Part shown: positions 41,699 through 52,500 of the stretch, piece by piece
How positions within the stretch are numbered: the stretch's first letter is position 1
How the letters are laid out: every line of letters starts with the position of its first letter
Assembly: GCF_020150455.1 (NCBI RefSeq)
Contig: NZ_CP083740.1
Span: 4,030,001 to 4,094,000 of the forward strand
DNA: 64,000 bases
Direction of reading: 5' to 3'
From: Bremerella sp. TYQ1
GTDB lineage: Bacteria; Planctomycetota; Planctomycetia; Pirellulales; Pirellulaceae
Position numbers and translations under genes: made by a program
Notes under the pieces: generated by a model
What the model saw: the letters and a program-made list of their open reading frames with translations, nothing else
Database searches by the model: none
What the model was told of the DNA's origin: nothing

Positions 41699-41832
41699 TC
41701 TTCTTACGCTGTGCAATCGTTTGTCCCGGATGCCATGCTCAGGTCATTTTTCAGGTGACCGTCGATCAAAAATCAATTACAACGGCGGCTGGGACCAAGG
41801 GATTCAAGCGATCTGACTTACGGAGGGGAACC

Positions 41833-42927
41833 ATGCGAATGGGACGTGAACCGATCACCTGCGGCTTGGCCGTTTTGCTTAGCCTTCTTTCGTGGAGCGC
41901 CGCGGCCCAGGGCCAAGAGGCCGTTTCGCCGGCCGACGAGGCCCTGGCCCGGCAGCATCTCGACGCGTTGTGCGATCATCTCGAAAGAATCGAATACGGA
42001 GCGTTCTCGTTCCTCGTCGAGCAAAAGTCAGAAGTCTTTCCCAATGTCCAGCGCGAACGCCAAGTCATCGAACAGACCACCGGACGTTACCAGTTCGACT
42101 TTCCACGCGACATGGAAAGCTGCAACATGCTGGACCGGGCCAGTTGTTCGACCTACTGGGTTCGCAACGAAGAAGCGGTGTTCATGATTGAAAATCGCGA
42201 CCGTTTCTGTGGCGTGCTGATGTACGAACGGGACAAAATGCCGGAGTTCTTCCCGGCCTACATGCCGTTCGATTTCCGCGAGATGCCTATCATCGGCAGC
42301 GGCTTCTTGATCGTGCCGAAGCCGGTCGCGTTTCAATCACCGCGTGAAGGGTTTGAGATGCAGAAGATTATCGCGGTCGAAACGGACGGAGCCAGCGTGC
42401 ATGTGACCATTCAAAACAAAGAGAAGTCGATTCGCGAAGTCGCCGAGAACCTGCCGGAAAAATATGCGAGCCTCAAGGAACAGATCTTGAAAGTACTCGA
42501 CGAGGGAAAACGCCCTGGTGTGCTGCGGGGACGCACGATGCTCTCGTTCGATCGCAACCAACTAGGCGTGGTAACGAAGTGCCGACGCTGGGTCTCTGGA
42601 TTCGAGCGGGAAGATTGGCAGCAAACTTCGTCGGCCGAAGTAACGTGGGCCATGATCGGCGAAACGTTCGTACCGAGCCAGGTAATCTGCGACATGTCAG
42701 CGCGCGGGGATGGCAAGCCGGCCAAACGGATTGAAGTGTCTCTGACGTGGGACTTCGTGAACGATCATCGCGACCAATTACAGTTCACGCCCGACGCCGT
42801 GGAAGCGCTGCATGGCCGTCCGATCTATGACACCCGATTGCCTGACAACCGGCAAGTCGGCATTGTCGGTCACGCGCGACTTCCGATTCGCGTTCCGGAA
42901 GAGAAACGTCGCGCAGAAAAAAAGTAG
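41833..42927 (+). CDS. Secreted protein of unknown function
   Basis: A 364-residue protein with a signal peptide (ITCGLAVLLSLLSWSAAAQG). The start at ATG 41833 has a strong GGAGGGG Shine-Dalgarno; an upstream open stretch passes through repeats and is not coding. The mature part has a helical beginning (DEALARQHLDALCDHLERIE), a conserved-looking strand region (YGAFSFLVEQKSEVF, CSTYWVRNEEAVFMIENRD) and a beta-rich half resembling the outer-membrane-lipoprotein-sorting (LolA/LolB-like) shape only loosely. No certain family. No operon partner. Confidence 0.7.
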   Translation: MRMGREPITCGLAVLLSLLSWSAAAQGQEAVSPADEALARQHLDALCDHLERIEYGAFSFLVEQKSEVFPNVQRERQVIEQTTGRYQFDFPRDMESCNMLDRASCSTYWVRNEEAVFMIENRDRFCGVLMYERDKMPEFFPAYMPFDFREMPIIGSGFLIVPKPVAFQSPREGFEMQKIIAVETDGASVHVTIQNKEKSIREVAENLPEKYASLKEQILKVLDEGKRPGVLRGRTMLSFDRNQLGVVTKCRRWVSGFEREDWQQTSSAEVTWAMIGETFVPSQVICDMSARGDGKPAKRIEVSLTWDFVNDHRDQLQFTPDAVEALHGRPIYDTRLPDNRQVGIVGHARLPIRVPEEKRRAEKK

Positions 42928-43302
42928 CGAGGTCGACTTGGCCCTCGGTCGTCGCTCCGCCAGGGCAACTTTCGCCACCCTTAATTCGGCCGCCCTGCCC
43001 CCTCGTTGACCGATGCGCCTATTGTAACGAAGTATTGCACAAGAATACATCTTTTATCCACGATTTATTAGCCAGGCATACGGCGAGTCTATGCGAAAAC
43101 TCGCGTCCTTTTCGGCAAAAAGAGGCTCGCAATAAGGGAAACGATTCCGTCACGTTTTCATGCTTTAAAAGCGTGACTGCGTAACCTCAAGCGCAGGCAT
43201 CCGTTACGCCGAAGTGCCGCTTCGCTTGGACACCCTGGTACAATGGTCGAAGCGGATTCTTTCTTAACGGACGATCGTTGGCAACTCGATGCATGGCTTC
43301 CT
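42928..43302. other. Intergenic region between convergent genes (375 bases)
   Basis: No gene was found. A weak hairpin GTCACG / CGTGAC lies at 43149-43177 with an AT-rich interior, without a T-run. The rest is ordinary composition; no known repeat was recognised. Confidence 0.4.
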
Positions 43303-44271
43303 TTACGACGCTTTTCGTGGCGTCCGAAAGATCTCTCTCGCCGAGCTGCGTGCCGTCAGGCGGCCTTCTGATTCATCGGCGATCTTTCGCAGCTGCTGGT
43401 GTGGGTACTCGTGGAAGCGTTGTTCGCCGACCGAGTCGTAAACGCTGATCAGCGATGGTCGACGGAGTGTGCTTCCAAGACCGGGGCAGCCTTGGCATTG
43501 GCTTTCGGTACGGTTCATCCGCCACGCCTCCATCGCCGAGCTTTCCCACAGCCCGCGTAGCGAGTCTTCTTCCAAGCCGCCGAAGTAAACACGTTGTCGC
43601 CGCTGGCCGCTGCACCCTGTCAGTTGCCCGCAAGCCCCAAACGTCATCACGCGGTATGGCTCTTCGCATAGCTTCATGCCGTAGTCGGCTTTCTGCTGTT
43701 CGAGCGAAAACGCACTCGCGCCGCCGCTTCGCTGGACACGGAATGCGGCTCGCCAGCCAAGCGAGTCGAGTCGACCGGCCAGATCGATCGCCAGGTTTCC
43801 TTGGGGTATGCGGACGATCAGCTCCGACGAAAGCTGCCAGGCATGCTTCACGCGAGCATAGTACTCGATGGTACGCAGCCACGATTCGAGACCTGCTTCG
43901 AGCTGCTCGGAGTCGGTCTCATGAAACGGCAGCAGTTGATGCCGGAGGGGGTTAGGCAGCGCGAACTCGATGGTTGTGAAGGCCCGAAAGACCTCTTCGA
44001 CTTCCTGCCGCATCATCCCTTCTCCGGTGGTGAAGAGAACCCGCTGCGGAAACCCCGTCAGCGCGATCATTCGGCCCTGGTCGACCAGCTGAGCGAGTTC
44101 GCCGGGGTCGGCTTGGATGCCGCGGACGTGGACCGAATGAATCGTTTCGACACGACGGCTGGCAGTCAGGATTTGAGACAACCGACCTGGTGACATCACC
44201 ACGCGGTGGTTGCCACTGGCATCGAGCAAATGGAGCGCGAGCACCCACGGGTCGTACTTGAGACGCGACAT
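43303..44271 (-). CDS. Degenerate radical SAM/SPASM-like protein
   Basis: From ATG 44271 a 322-residue protein. The N-terminal half has the strand order of a radical SAM barrel (SVHVRGIQADPGELAQLVDQG, MIALTGFPQRVLFTTGEG), but no CxxxCxxC that would hold the SAM-binding cluster. The C-terminal part is SPASM-like: CEEPYRVMTFGACGQLTGC, then a loop with YFGGLEEDSLRGLWESSAME, then SQCQGCPG, i.e. the C-C-C and C-C pattern that binds auxiliary iron-sulfur clusters. A GTG start at 44388 would add 39 residues, which contain only one Cys (VICFRD) and would not restore the motif. It may be a partner of a true radical SAM enzyme or a relic. Function unknown. Confidence 0.6.
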   Translation of the reverse strand: MSRLKYDPWVLALHLLDASGNHRVVMSPGRLSQILTASRRVETIHSVHVRGIQADPGELAQLVDQGRMIALTGFPQRVLFTTGEGMMRQEVEEVFRAFTTIEFALPNPLRHQLLPFHETDSEQLEAGLESWLRTIEYYARVKHAWQLSSELIVRIPQGNLAIDLAGRLDSLGWRAAFRVQRSGGASAFSLEQQKADYGMKLCEEPYRVMTFGACGQLTGCSGQRRQRVYFGGLEEDSLRGLWESSAMEAWRMNRTESQCQGCPGLGSTLRRPSLISVYDSVGEQRFHEYPHQQLRKIADESEGRLTARSSAREIFRTPRKAS

Positions 44272-44565
44272 AACGTGATCATCCCTGAAGCATATGACTT
44301 GCGATCGTGCCGCTTCGCTATCGGGCGCCGTTCGCTGTGTCGAAGCCGCCCTACTCAAAGGCAGCCGTAGTTGGTCGATCCAAAGCACCGAATGTGCCGG
44401 GGACGGATGGCCCTGCTCCTGAACAGGTAGCGTTTTCAGGGGCCATGCATGATGGAGGCGTAGAGCATGATCATTTCCATTTTGGCAAAACGGATCAATA
44501 TCAATCCCCTACTTTGCCCGAGCCTGCTAGCTTCGCAAGCACCATGAAGGAGTGATGAAGGTTCG

Positions 44566-45009
44566 ATGAACTCGATCGTACTTCCCGAACGAACAAACAC
44601 CGCATGCGTAACGAACGACGGAACACCCGGTGAAGAAGCCCCTTTCCTACAGGCCCCCGCCATGAAAACGGAATTGATTTACCAAAAACTCGGCGAGATC
44701 TTCCCTACCCTCAAGCCGTTCCTTGAGTCAGGCAAAAAGAAGAAGCACCAGTATCCTGGGCGTGAAAAGCGGAAGACGCCGATCTTCGCTCCGGAACCAC
44801 CCAAAGATGCGAAGCCTGACTTGACCGAGTTTTACGTCAAGTTCCCGCCCAAGTTTCAGGAGTCGGGCCCCTACCGTCTGGCCGAACTGAAGACGCTCGC
44901 ACGCGACGGCTTGATCACCGCGGAAACGCACATTCGCACCGAGAAGTCGTCTTGGATTTACGCCAAGAACATCAAGGGCCTTGTCTCGGTGCAGCCGGAA
45001 GACGAATAA
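44566..45009 (+). CDS. GYF_2-like domain protein
   Basis: A 147-residue soluble protein. The last 50 residues fit the GYF_2 (DUF4339) domain: FYVKFPPKFQESGPYRLAEL, LARDGLITAETHIRTE, SSWIYAKNIKGL, with the GP-Y, G-I-T and W-A positions in place. The N-terminal half is basic (ESGKKKKHQYPGREKRK). ATG 44566 is preferred because GAAGG lies upstream; ATG 44662 is an alternative giving 115 residues. GYF_2 domains bind proline-rich peptides. It is divergent from the radical SAM-like gene and ends three bases before the next convergent gene. Confidence 0.6.
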   Translation: MNSIVLPERTNTACVTNDGTPGEEAPFLQAPAMKTELIYQKLGEIFPTLKPFLESGKKKKHQYPGREKRKTPIFAPEPPKDAKPDLTEFYVKFPPKFQESGPYRLAELKTLARDGLITAETHIRTEKSSWIYAKNIKGLVSVQPEDE

Positions 45010-45012
45010 CGG

Positions 45013-46464
45013 CTACGCCAAAATGTCGTGGACCACATGCCCATGAACGTCGGTCAAACGGAAATCTCGACCGGCATAGTGATACGTAAGATGTTCATGA
45101 TCCATACCCAAGCAGTGCAAGATGGTGGCTTGCAAGTCGTGGACGTGGACTTTGTTTTCGGCAACTTTGAAACCGAGCTCGTCGCTTGATCCGTACGAAT
45201 AGCCTGGCTTCACTCCACCGCCGGCCATCCAAACGGTGAAGACGTCGGGGTAGTGATCGCGACCGAGAATTTGGCTGCCGGCCGTTCGTCCTTCGCGGAA
45301 TGGGGTTCGGCCGAACTCGCCGCTCCAAACCACCAAGGTATCTTCCAGCAGACCTCGCTGCTTGAGATCCTTCAAGAGCATCGTCACTGGCTTGTCCATC
45401 GTGGCACATTTGCCCGTAAGACCATCGCCGAGTCCTGTTGCCTTTCCGGTGCCGTGGAAGTCCCAGCCCCAGTCAAAGAGGTGAACAAAGCGGACGCCTC
45501 GTTCGACCAGGCGACGAGCCAGTAAACAGTTGTTGGCCAGGCTCGAGTCACCTGGCTTCGCGCCATAGGCATCGAGCGTCGACTGCGTTTCCTGGCTTAA
45601 ATCCATAGCCTCAGGAGCCGCCATTTGCATGCGGAAGGCCAGCTCGTATTGGCTGATTCGCGTTTCCGTTTCCGGATTGCCGTTTCGCTGAAGCTCCAGT
45701 TCATTCAAGTCGTTCATCGCGTCGAGCGTCATTCGCCGCATGTCCTTGCTCATCCCTTGCGGGTTGTTCAAGTACAAAACGGGGTCTCCCTTCGACCGGC
45801 ACTGAACGCCCTGATAGACAGATGGCAGGAACCCGCTGCCCCAGTCGCTGTTGCCGCCTGACGGATTCGATCCGCTGGAAACGAGCACGACGAAGCCTGG
45901 CAAGTTTTGATTTTCTGAACCTAATCCATAAGTAACCCAAGAGCCCATCGAAGGGCGTCCCAAGCGTGGCGATCCGGTAAACAGCAGCAGTTCCGCCGGA
46001 GCGTGATTGAACTGATCGGTATTCATCGAGTGGACGAAACAAAGATCGTCCGCGACATCTTCCAAGTGATTCAGCGCGTCCGACATCCACAAGCCAGACT
46101 TACCAACTTTGCGGAACTTGTGCGGCGTGCCCATCAGCTTGGGCGTGCCCTTGGTAAACGCGAACTCCTTCCCTTCGAGGAACTCCGCCGGGCAGTCCTT
46201 GTCGTTGTACTTCAGCAACTCCGGCTTGTAATCAAACATGTCCAAGTTCGGCGGCGAACCGGTCATGTGCAAATAGATGACCGACTTTGCTTTGGCAGGA
46301 AAGTGCGGCTGATCCGGAGCCATCGGGTTCTTGCTTCGCGTATCGGAAGCTTGCAGTGAACCTCCCAACAACGAGCTTAACGCCATGCCACCAATACCGG
46401 CCTGGCACTGCGATAGGAAGTAGCGACGCGTGATATTTTGGAGAGGTCGATGGAAAGGATTCAT
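45013..46464 (-). CDS. DUF1501 family protein with Tat signal
   Basis: Second DUF1501 protein of the window, 483 residues, exported by Tat (NITRRYFLSQCQAGIGGMAL). Core blocks: VIYLHMTGSPPNLDMFDYKP, FNHAPAELLLFTGSPRLGRP, GVRFVHLFDWGWDFHGT, DTLVVWSGEFGRTPFREG, GRDHYPDVFTVWMAGGGVKP, and a final HVHDLQATILHCLGMDHEHL. It is the smaller partner of the DUF1549/DUF1553 protein encoded just upstream, with 45 bases between them; such pairs occur many times per planctomycete genome. The predicted fold is related to alkaline phosphatase and sulfatases, but the activity is not proven. Confidence 0.9.
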   Translation of the reverse strand: MNPFHRPLQNITRRYFLSQCQAGIGGMALSSLLGGSLQASDTRSKNPMAPDQPHFPAKAKSVIYLHMTGSPPNLDMFDYKPELLKYNDKDCPAEFLEGKEFAFTKGTPKLMGTPHKFRKVGKSGLWMSDALNHLEDVADDLCFVHSMNTDQFNHAPAELLLFTGSPRLGRPSMGSWVTYGLGSENQNLPGFVVLVSSGSNPSGGNSDWGSGFLPSVYQGVQCRSKGDPVLYLNNPQGMSKDMRRMTLDAMNDLNELELQRNGNPETETRISQYELAFRMQMAAPEAMDLSQETQSTLDAYGAKPGDSSLANNCLLARRLVERGVRFVHLFDWGWDFHGTGKATGLGDGLTGKCATMDKPVTMLLKDLKQRGLLEDTLVVWSGEFGRTPFREGRTAGSQILGRDHYPDVFTVWMAGGGVKPGYSYGSSDELGFKVAENKVHVHDLQATILHCLGMDHEHLTYHYAGRDFRLTDVHGHVVHDILA

Positions 46465-46509
46465 CGGATTACTCTGGGAAGTAAGGGAGTTGGTGGCTGC
46501 GAATCAGGC

Positions 46510-49371
46510 TTAGCGGTTAAGTGCTTCGTCCAGATTCAACAGCACGTTGCCCACGATCGTCCAAGCCGCCATTTCATCGGCAGCGGCTCCGTCAGGAAGA
46601 GGACCCAGTGGGTCGGTCGCCAGTTTGGTGGCTTCCTCTGGCATTTCGGCATATTGCGATTTGGCTTGCTCGAACAGTTGCTTGAGGCGAGCCGTTTCCT
46701 GCGCGGTCGGTGGTCGTTGGAGCGATCGATAGAAGGCGTATTCCAACTTCGCTTCGAGCGACTTGTCTTGCTGCTTCCAAACCTCGTGCCCCAAAGCTTG
46801 AGCCGCTTCGATGTAAACCGGATCGTTCAATGTGACCAAAGCTTGCAGTGGCGTGTTGGTCGTGATGCGGCGAATTGTGCAAACTTCACGGCTCGGGGCA
46901 TCGAACGTTGCCATCGATGGATAAGGAGTCGTACGACGCCAGGTCGTGTAAAGCCCGCGACGATAGCGGTCTTCCCCGGTGCTGTTAGTCCAGTCAGTCG
47001 AACCACCAAACGCCGAACGCAGCCCCAAGTTCGGCCGTGGTGGCTGAACCGATGGGCCGAACATTTTATCGCTCAGCAAACCACTGACCGCCAATGCCTG
47101 ATCACGAACCATTTCGGCCGAAAGACGAACCCGCGGACCACGCGAAACCAATTGATTACGTGCATCCTTTTCCAACTTCTCTGGCGTTGTGGTGGCCGAT
47201 TGGCGGAAGGCCTGACTCATCACCACTTGCTTGACCAGCCATTTGGTGTCCCAGTCATGCTCCATCAATTCAACCGCTAATGTGTCGAGCAATTGTGGAT
47301 GGGTCGGCAGCTCGCCTTGCGAACCGAAATCTTCACTCGTTTCGACAATGCCAATGCCAAACAGCTGTTCCCAGTGGCGGTTCACGACCACGCGAGCGGT
47401 CAGCGGGTTTTCTTTGCTGACCAACCACTCGGCCATCGCCAGTCGATCGGCTCTGCTATCTTCCGGAAATGCGTGGAAGCTATCGAGCACGCTCGGGCCG
47501 ACTTCCTCGCCATGCGATTGATAGTTACCCCGAATTTGAATGAACGACTTGCGCTGCTTATCTGCTGGCAATTCCTGCATCACCGGACTGGTGATTGGCT
47601 TGATGGCATTCAGCTTCTTTTCCAACGCGGCGATCTGTTTCTTCTGCTTTTCAAGTTCCGGCGAATTGCCTTTCAAATAGGCGGCCAATTCATTGCGAGC
47701 TTGCTCGTCCATACCGTCGATTGTCTTCGGCGGAACGAATTCGGCACTTGGATTGAATGGCGAGTTCACGCGACCGGCCCAAACCGGCTGGCGATTTTCG
47801 TCCAGCAGAATCACGCGACACGACTTCATTCGGTTGAAGAGATTGTTGTCGGTACGATTCCAAATCACCACTTTGTCGATCGTCGTGTTGGCACCCAGAT
47901 CGACTTCCCACCAAGGATTCTTCTCTTCCTTGGTGTGCGTCGTGCTCATCGCCCCGGAGTAGTCTCCGTTGGTATTGCCATCGATCGCCAGATTGGGCGG
48001 GCCGTTGTAATCGACACTGCTTTGCGTTGCTTTTCCCTTCATGGCAACGTTATCAGCACCGGAGAAAACTTGGACCTCGGCAATGTGCAGGAAACCGCCG
48101 TCGGTCAGATTTTCGACGCGAACATATCGCCCGACATTCGGAATGCTTTCGGAAAGCACAATGTCTGTCGAGTTCTCTAACATTCCTTTGAGTTTGCCCT
48201 TGGCCTGGTCAATCTGCGATTGGATGCTGGCCTGTTGAGCCTTCTGCTGGTCGGTAAACCAGCTATGGACAGGGGCTTCGTCACGACGATCGGCATCGGC
48301 GGTCTGATTGAAGATCGCAAAGAACTCGAAGTATTCTTTCTGCGTGATCGGATCGTACTTGTGCGTATGGCACTGAGCGCACTCCATCGTGAGTCCCATC
48401 CAAGCCAAGACGGTTGTATTCACACGATCGACGACGGCTGCGTTGCGGAACTCTTCGTCGTTGGTGCCCCCTTCGGTGTTGGTCATCGTGTTGCGGTTAA
48501 AGCCAGTCGCAACGATTTGCTCTTGGGTCGGATTCGGCAGTAAGTCGCCGGCAAGCTGTTCGATCGAAAACTGATCGAACGGCTTGTTCTCGTTGATCGC
48601 CTGAATGACCCAATCGCGGTACGGCCAGATCGTTCGCAGGTAATCGGAAGCGTATCCCATCGAATCGGCATATCGGGCAATATCGAGCCAGACACGCGTC
48701 CAGCGTTCGCCGTAAGCAGGATCGGCCAACAACCGATCGACCAGCTTTTCATAGGCATCGGGGGAGTCATCGTTGACGAATGCTTCGGTCTCTTCAACCG
48801 AAAGCGGCAAGCCGGTCAACGCGAACGAAACGCGGCGAGCCAGCGTGTAGCGATCGGCTTCTTCGTTTGGCGTGAGCCCTTCCGCTTGGAGCCGCTTGAG
48901 CACGAAATGATCGATCGGATGTTTCACCCAATCTGTTTGTTCGACTTGAGGTGGGTCATGTTTCTTGGGCGGCACAAACGACCAGTGCGGGGCATACTTG
49001 GCACCGTCGTTAATCCACTGCTTGAGCAGCTGAACTTCTCGCTCCGTAAGAGGCTTTCCGATCTCGGGAGGTGGCATCCGCGAAAATTCATCGTCGGAAA
49101 TTACCCGCGCAATCAATTCACTGTCATCGGCATGCCCCGGGATGATGGCTTGCATGCCGCTTTCGAGTTCGGCACGTGCTTCTTCCTCGAGATCCAGGCG
49201 CAGCCCGGCCTCTCGCGATTCGGGATCAGGCCCATGACAATGAAAGCATTTGCCAGAAAGGATCGGACGAATATCACGTCCGAAATCAATCTCGAGTTCT
49301 TCCGCCGTTGCGACCATCGGCAAGACGCTCAAGCAGAAAATTGCTAGAGCGGAGCGAATTAATATTTTCAT
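46510..49371 (-). CDS. PSCyt1-DUF1549-DUF1553 protein with discoidin-like insert
   Basis: A 953-residue exported protein (signal ALAIFCLSVLPMVATA). Domains in order: cytochrome c-like PSCyt1 with CFHCH (C42, C45, H46) and RMPPPE, DUF1549 (LARRVSFALTGLPLSVEETE, WLDIARYADSMGYASDY), a second heme motif CAQCHTHKYDPI, then an inserted F5/8-type discoidin-like beta-sandwich (RYVRVENLTDGGFLHIAEVQ, WWEVDLGANTTIDKVVIWNR, about residues 415-545), a coiled linker, and DUF1553 (RVVVNRHWEQLFGIGIVETS, VRLSAEMVRDQALAVSG). The insert is a carbohydrate-binding type fold, which supports a sugar-related role. It forms a two-gene unit with the DUF1501 gene. Confidence 0.88.
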   Translation of the reverse strand: MKILIRSALAIFCLSVLPMVATAEELEIDFGRDIRPILSGKCFHCHGPDPESREAGLRLDLEEEARAELESGMQAIIPGHADDSELIARVISDDEFSRMPPPEIGKPLTEREVQLLKQWINDGAKYAPHWSFVPPKKHDPPQVEQTDWVKHPIDHFVLKRLQAEGLTPNEEADRYTLARRVSFALTGLPLSVEETEAFVNDDSPDAYEKLVDRLLADPAYGERWTRVWLDIARYADSMGYASDYLRTIWPYRDWVIQAINENKPFDQFSIEQLAGDLLPNPTQEQIVATGFNRNTMTNTEGGTNDEEFRNAAVVDRVNTTVLAWMGLTMECAQCHTHKYDPITQKEYFEFFAIFNQTADADRRDEAPVHSWFTDQQKAQQASIQSQIDQAKGKLKGMLENSTDIVLSESIPNVGRYVRVENLTDGGFLHIAEVQVFSGADNVAMKGKATQSSVDYNGPPNLAIDGNTNGDYSGAMSTTHTKEEKNPWWEVDLGANTTIDKVVIWNRTDNNLFNRMKSCRVILLDENRQPVWAGRVNSPFNPSAEFVPPKTIDGMDEQARNELAAYLKGNSPELEKQKKQIAALEKKLNAIKPITSPVMQELPADKQRKSFIQIRGNYQSHGEEVGPSVLDSFHAFPEDSRADRLAMAEWLVSKENPLTARVVVNRHWEQLFGIGIVETSEDFGSQGELPTHPQLLDTLAVELMEHDWDTKWLVKQVVMSQAFRQSATTTPEKLEKDARNQLVSRGPRVRLSAEMVRDQALAVSGLLSDKMFGPSVQPPRPNLGLRSAFGGSTDWTNSTGEDRYRRGLYTTWRRTTPYPSMATFDAPSREVCTIRRITTNTPLQALVTLNDPVYIEAAQALGHEVWKQQDKSLEAKLEYAFYRSLQRPPTAQETARLKQLFEQAKSQYAEMPEEATKLATDPLGPLPDGAAADEMAAWTIVGNVLLNLDEALNR

Positions 49372-49543
49372 CAGACACCAGAGGGGCTGTGTTGCGGCAG
49401 GATTGAGAAAGGGTGCTCAAGCCAAATGCATTATTTCTCAATTCGGGCGGAACAGCAATATTTAACCACCCGATCCCTTGAGAAAATTCGCATTTTGGGC
49501 ACGAGGATCTCTTGCGCTCTCCTCTAGTTTGCAAAATGCCGCC

Positions 49544-52500
49544 CTAATTTGGCAGAAACGCGTCACGCTTGCGTAGTTTGCGCCACTGCTCTTCGTACTG
49601 CTCTGCAAAGTCCCAGCCCAGTTCTCCGTAGATATCCGAGCGTTTCTTGTACAGCAGCAAGTTCGTTGGGTCGTCAGCAATTAGCTTATTAAGCAATTGC
49701 AACGCTTCCGCTTGGCGTTCGTGCCGTCGCAGTCGACGAAGGTGCAACAGGGCAAACTTCTTGTCCGTCGTATCAATCCAGCTAGCAAGCTGGTCAAACG
49801 TCTTCTCGAACAGTTCGGTGCGTTCCTTCTCGTCCTTAGGCTCTTTGCGGATGTCCTTGTTTTCAGGATGCTCTGGGTCGTCTTCAGGCAGATCCATATA
49901 GGCCAACGCACGAGCTTTGCGATAAAGCGTATCGATGATCACTTCCTTCTGCTCGGTCATTTCCTTCATCTGCTTCTTTTCTTTGTCGGTCTCGGGATCG
50001 CGACGCTCCGCAAAGTAGCTGCGGACTTTTCCCACGTTAATCGCTTTCAGCACCGCGTCAGCCGCTTCCACGACTTCCGGAAGGTGATCCTTGCGATCGT
50101 TGTCATCCAGAATAATGAGCTTGGCCTGCAGCAGCGGAATGTGCTTCTTCTTTTGCTTGTCCAACTCCTTGAACAACTTATCAAACTCTTTCTTTTGCTT
50201 CTTATCTTTCAGTGTCTTCAGATGAGCCAGCTTCGTTTCAAAGAGCTTATCCTCCAACGAAGGTTCATGTTCTTTTGGTTCATCGGAAGGCTCTGCTTTG
50301 GGACTTGGCTGAGGAGCGACAACATACTCCAAGGGGAAGCCGCCAGGGCGACGTGCGTCGCCGCCGAGCTTCGCATCTGGATCACCGAATTGAATTTCGC
50401 CCAATAATAGATCTCCCGGCGAAGCCTGCTTCGGCAAACCCTTGGTATTAAGTGTCAGGAAGACCGGCAGCAACTCGCCTGGCCGCAGCCATGTCGAACT
50501 GAAGCCACCTGACTGGCTGGCCGCCTTTGCGTGCGAGTTAAACGTACGAACGCCAGGGCCTCCGCCGATATCGAAATCAAGCCAGATCGGCATGTTTTCG
50601 AGTTCCAAGACTTCGTCGCGATCTTCCTGACGGAAGTAGAACGTCAACGTGTACTTTCCTTTTTCCAGCGAAGCACTGCGTCCCCCTGCCCCGGTCTGCA
50701 TGACACGCTTATTAGTGTCGTAAATCACATACACGCCACCAGAATAGCGATCGTAACCATTGGCCCAGATGATCGGCTCTGGAGTGACCGTCGACTTTTC
50801 GCTCAGGCTGAACTCGTACGTCAACGTGATTCCGTAATTCAAACGCTTGCGTGGGAACTCGTCACGCTGCGGGTCGAGAGCCTCAACATCACTCTTCACG
50901 GGAAGAAGCGTCTTACGCAGCTTCGTGAACTTAGCACTCGGCTTCAGCTCGATCGGCCCCAGGCTCGATTGAACGTCGACGCGATGAATCGGATTCGTTC
51001 CATCCCAAGCCAAATCGCCGGGGCTGGGAACGATGCCAAAGAAATTGGCTTCCAGCTCGACTTCGGTATCGCCGAGGGTCGACCAATATTGAGCCAACGT
51101 CATCTCCAAAGTCTTTCCTTCGGCGACGGCGAAGCTGATTTCGCTGACTTCGTTTGGTTCGACCCGGAGGAAGCTTTTGTTCTCGATCGTCGGAAACGCT
51201 CGATCTTCCAATCGCTGCAGTGCGTGAAACACGTACAACTTCGAGTCATCCGCTTTTGTTGGCTTTACTCGCACGTTAACCCATGTCGCCCCCATCGGAA
51301 CGTCAACAAACGTTCGATCCACTTGGCCTGGCGTTAGACGCAACGTCGTCTGAAATTGGGTTGGCGTCTTGCGAGGAGTCGGCATAAGCACGGTGATCGG
51401 CAGACGGAAACGAGGTCCCATTTCAGGCCGATTGGCGTAATATCCTTCAACAGAAGCAAAGTGTGCTCCAGGCTTCAGTTGGCGTGGATCGACTTCAATC
51501 TTGAAGCTTCGCCCGCCATGATTCAGGTAAAAATTCTCTGGCACTTTCACCCAGTCAGCGTCGCACTTCAAAAAGAACTCGGCCTGGTAGTTCGCACGTG
51601 GATCGAACTTATCGTCTTCGTTGAAGACTGGATCGACATCCACAGTCACTTCCTGAACTCGGGCAAGCTCGTCCGGTTCTCGCAGATATATGCCACGCTT
51701 GGTTCGCATGCCTGGCAGCGAAACTTCGTAGCGAACTTCTGGTTCGACATCTTCGTGATGGTCTTCCAACCAATTGAATGCCGCATCGACTTGGATCAAG
51801 CCGTGGCCGTTAGCCCAAACCGAGCCCCCTTCCAGCTTCCGAGCGGTATTCTTGATGGCCAACTTGACCGACTCAGGCGTGTACTCGATCTTCTCTTGCT
51901 TCAAGCCACTTAAGATCAATGCGACCCCGCCACAAGCATTCGGCGAAGACATCGACGTACCGTTCATCAACATGCCTGGCGAAAGCGCCGAACGCGAAAC
52001 GGGCGCGACCGCAGCTCCAGGGGCAGTAATGTCGACACCCAAGTCACCATCCATCGTCGGCCCGCGCGAACTCCATGTGAACGGTGTTTCACCCAGTTCT
52101 TCTCGAACCGAGTAGGCCGCCGACATCAGCTCAGGAGAAACGTAGGCACCGACGCCTAGAATGGCTGATGTCGTTCCGCCAGGTCCGCCCACGGTACTAA
52201 GGGCCGGGCCGCTATTTCCAGCACTGGCGACAAAGATGACCCCGTATCGATTGACAATCTCCGAGAACAAACGAGCCGTACGGCCGGTGCTCCACTCAGG
52301 CGAAGGACCGCCGTAGCTCATGTTGATCAGGTCACAGTTGTTTTCCAGCACTGCGATCAGACCACGATCTTCACCAATGCCGGTTGAGTTCGAACCTAGT
52401 CGCGAATCGCCGATTTTCACCGAAACAATCTGTGCCCCAGGGGCAACGCCATTGAGCTCCGGCGAATCAGGATGATTGGCGGCGATGATACCACCAACGT

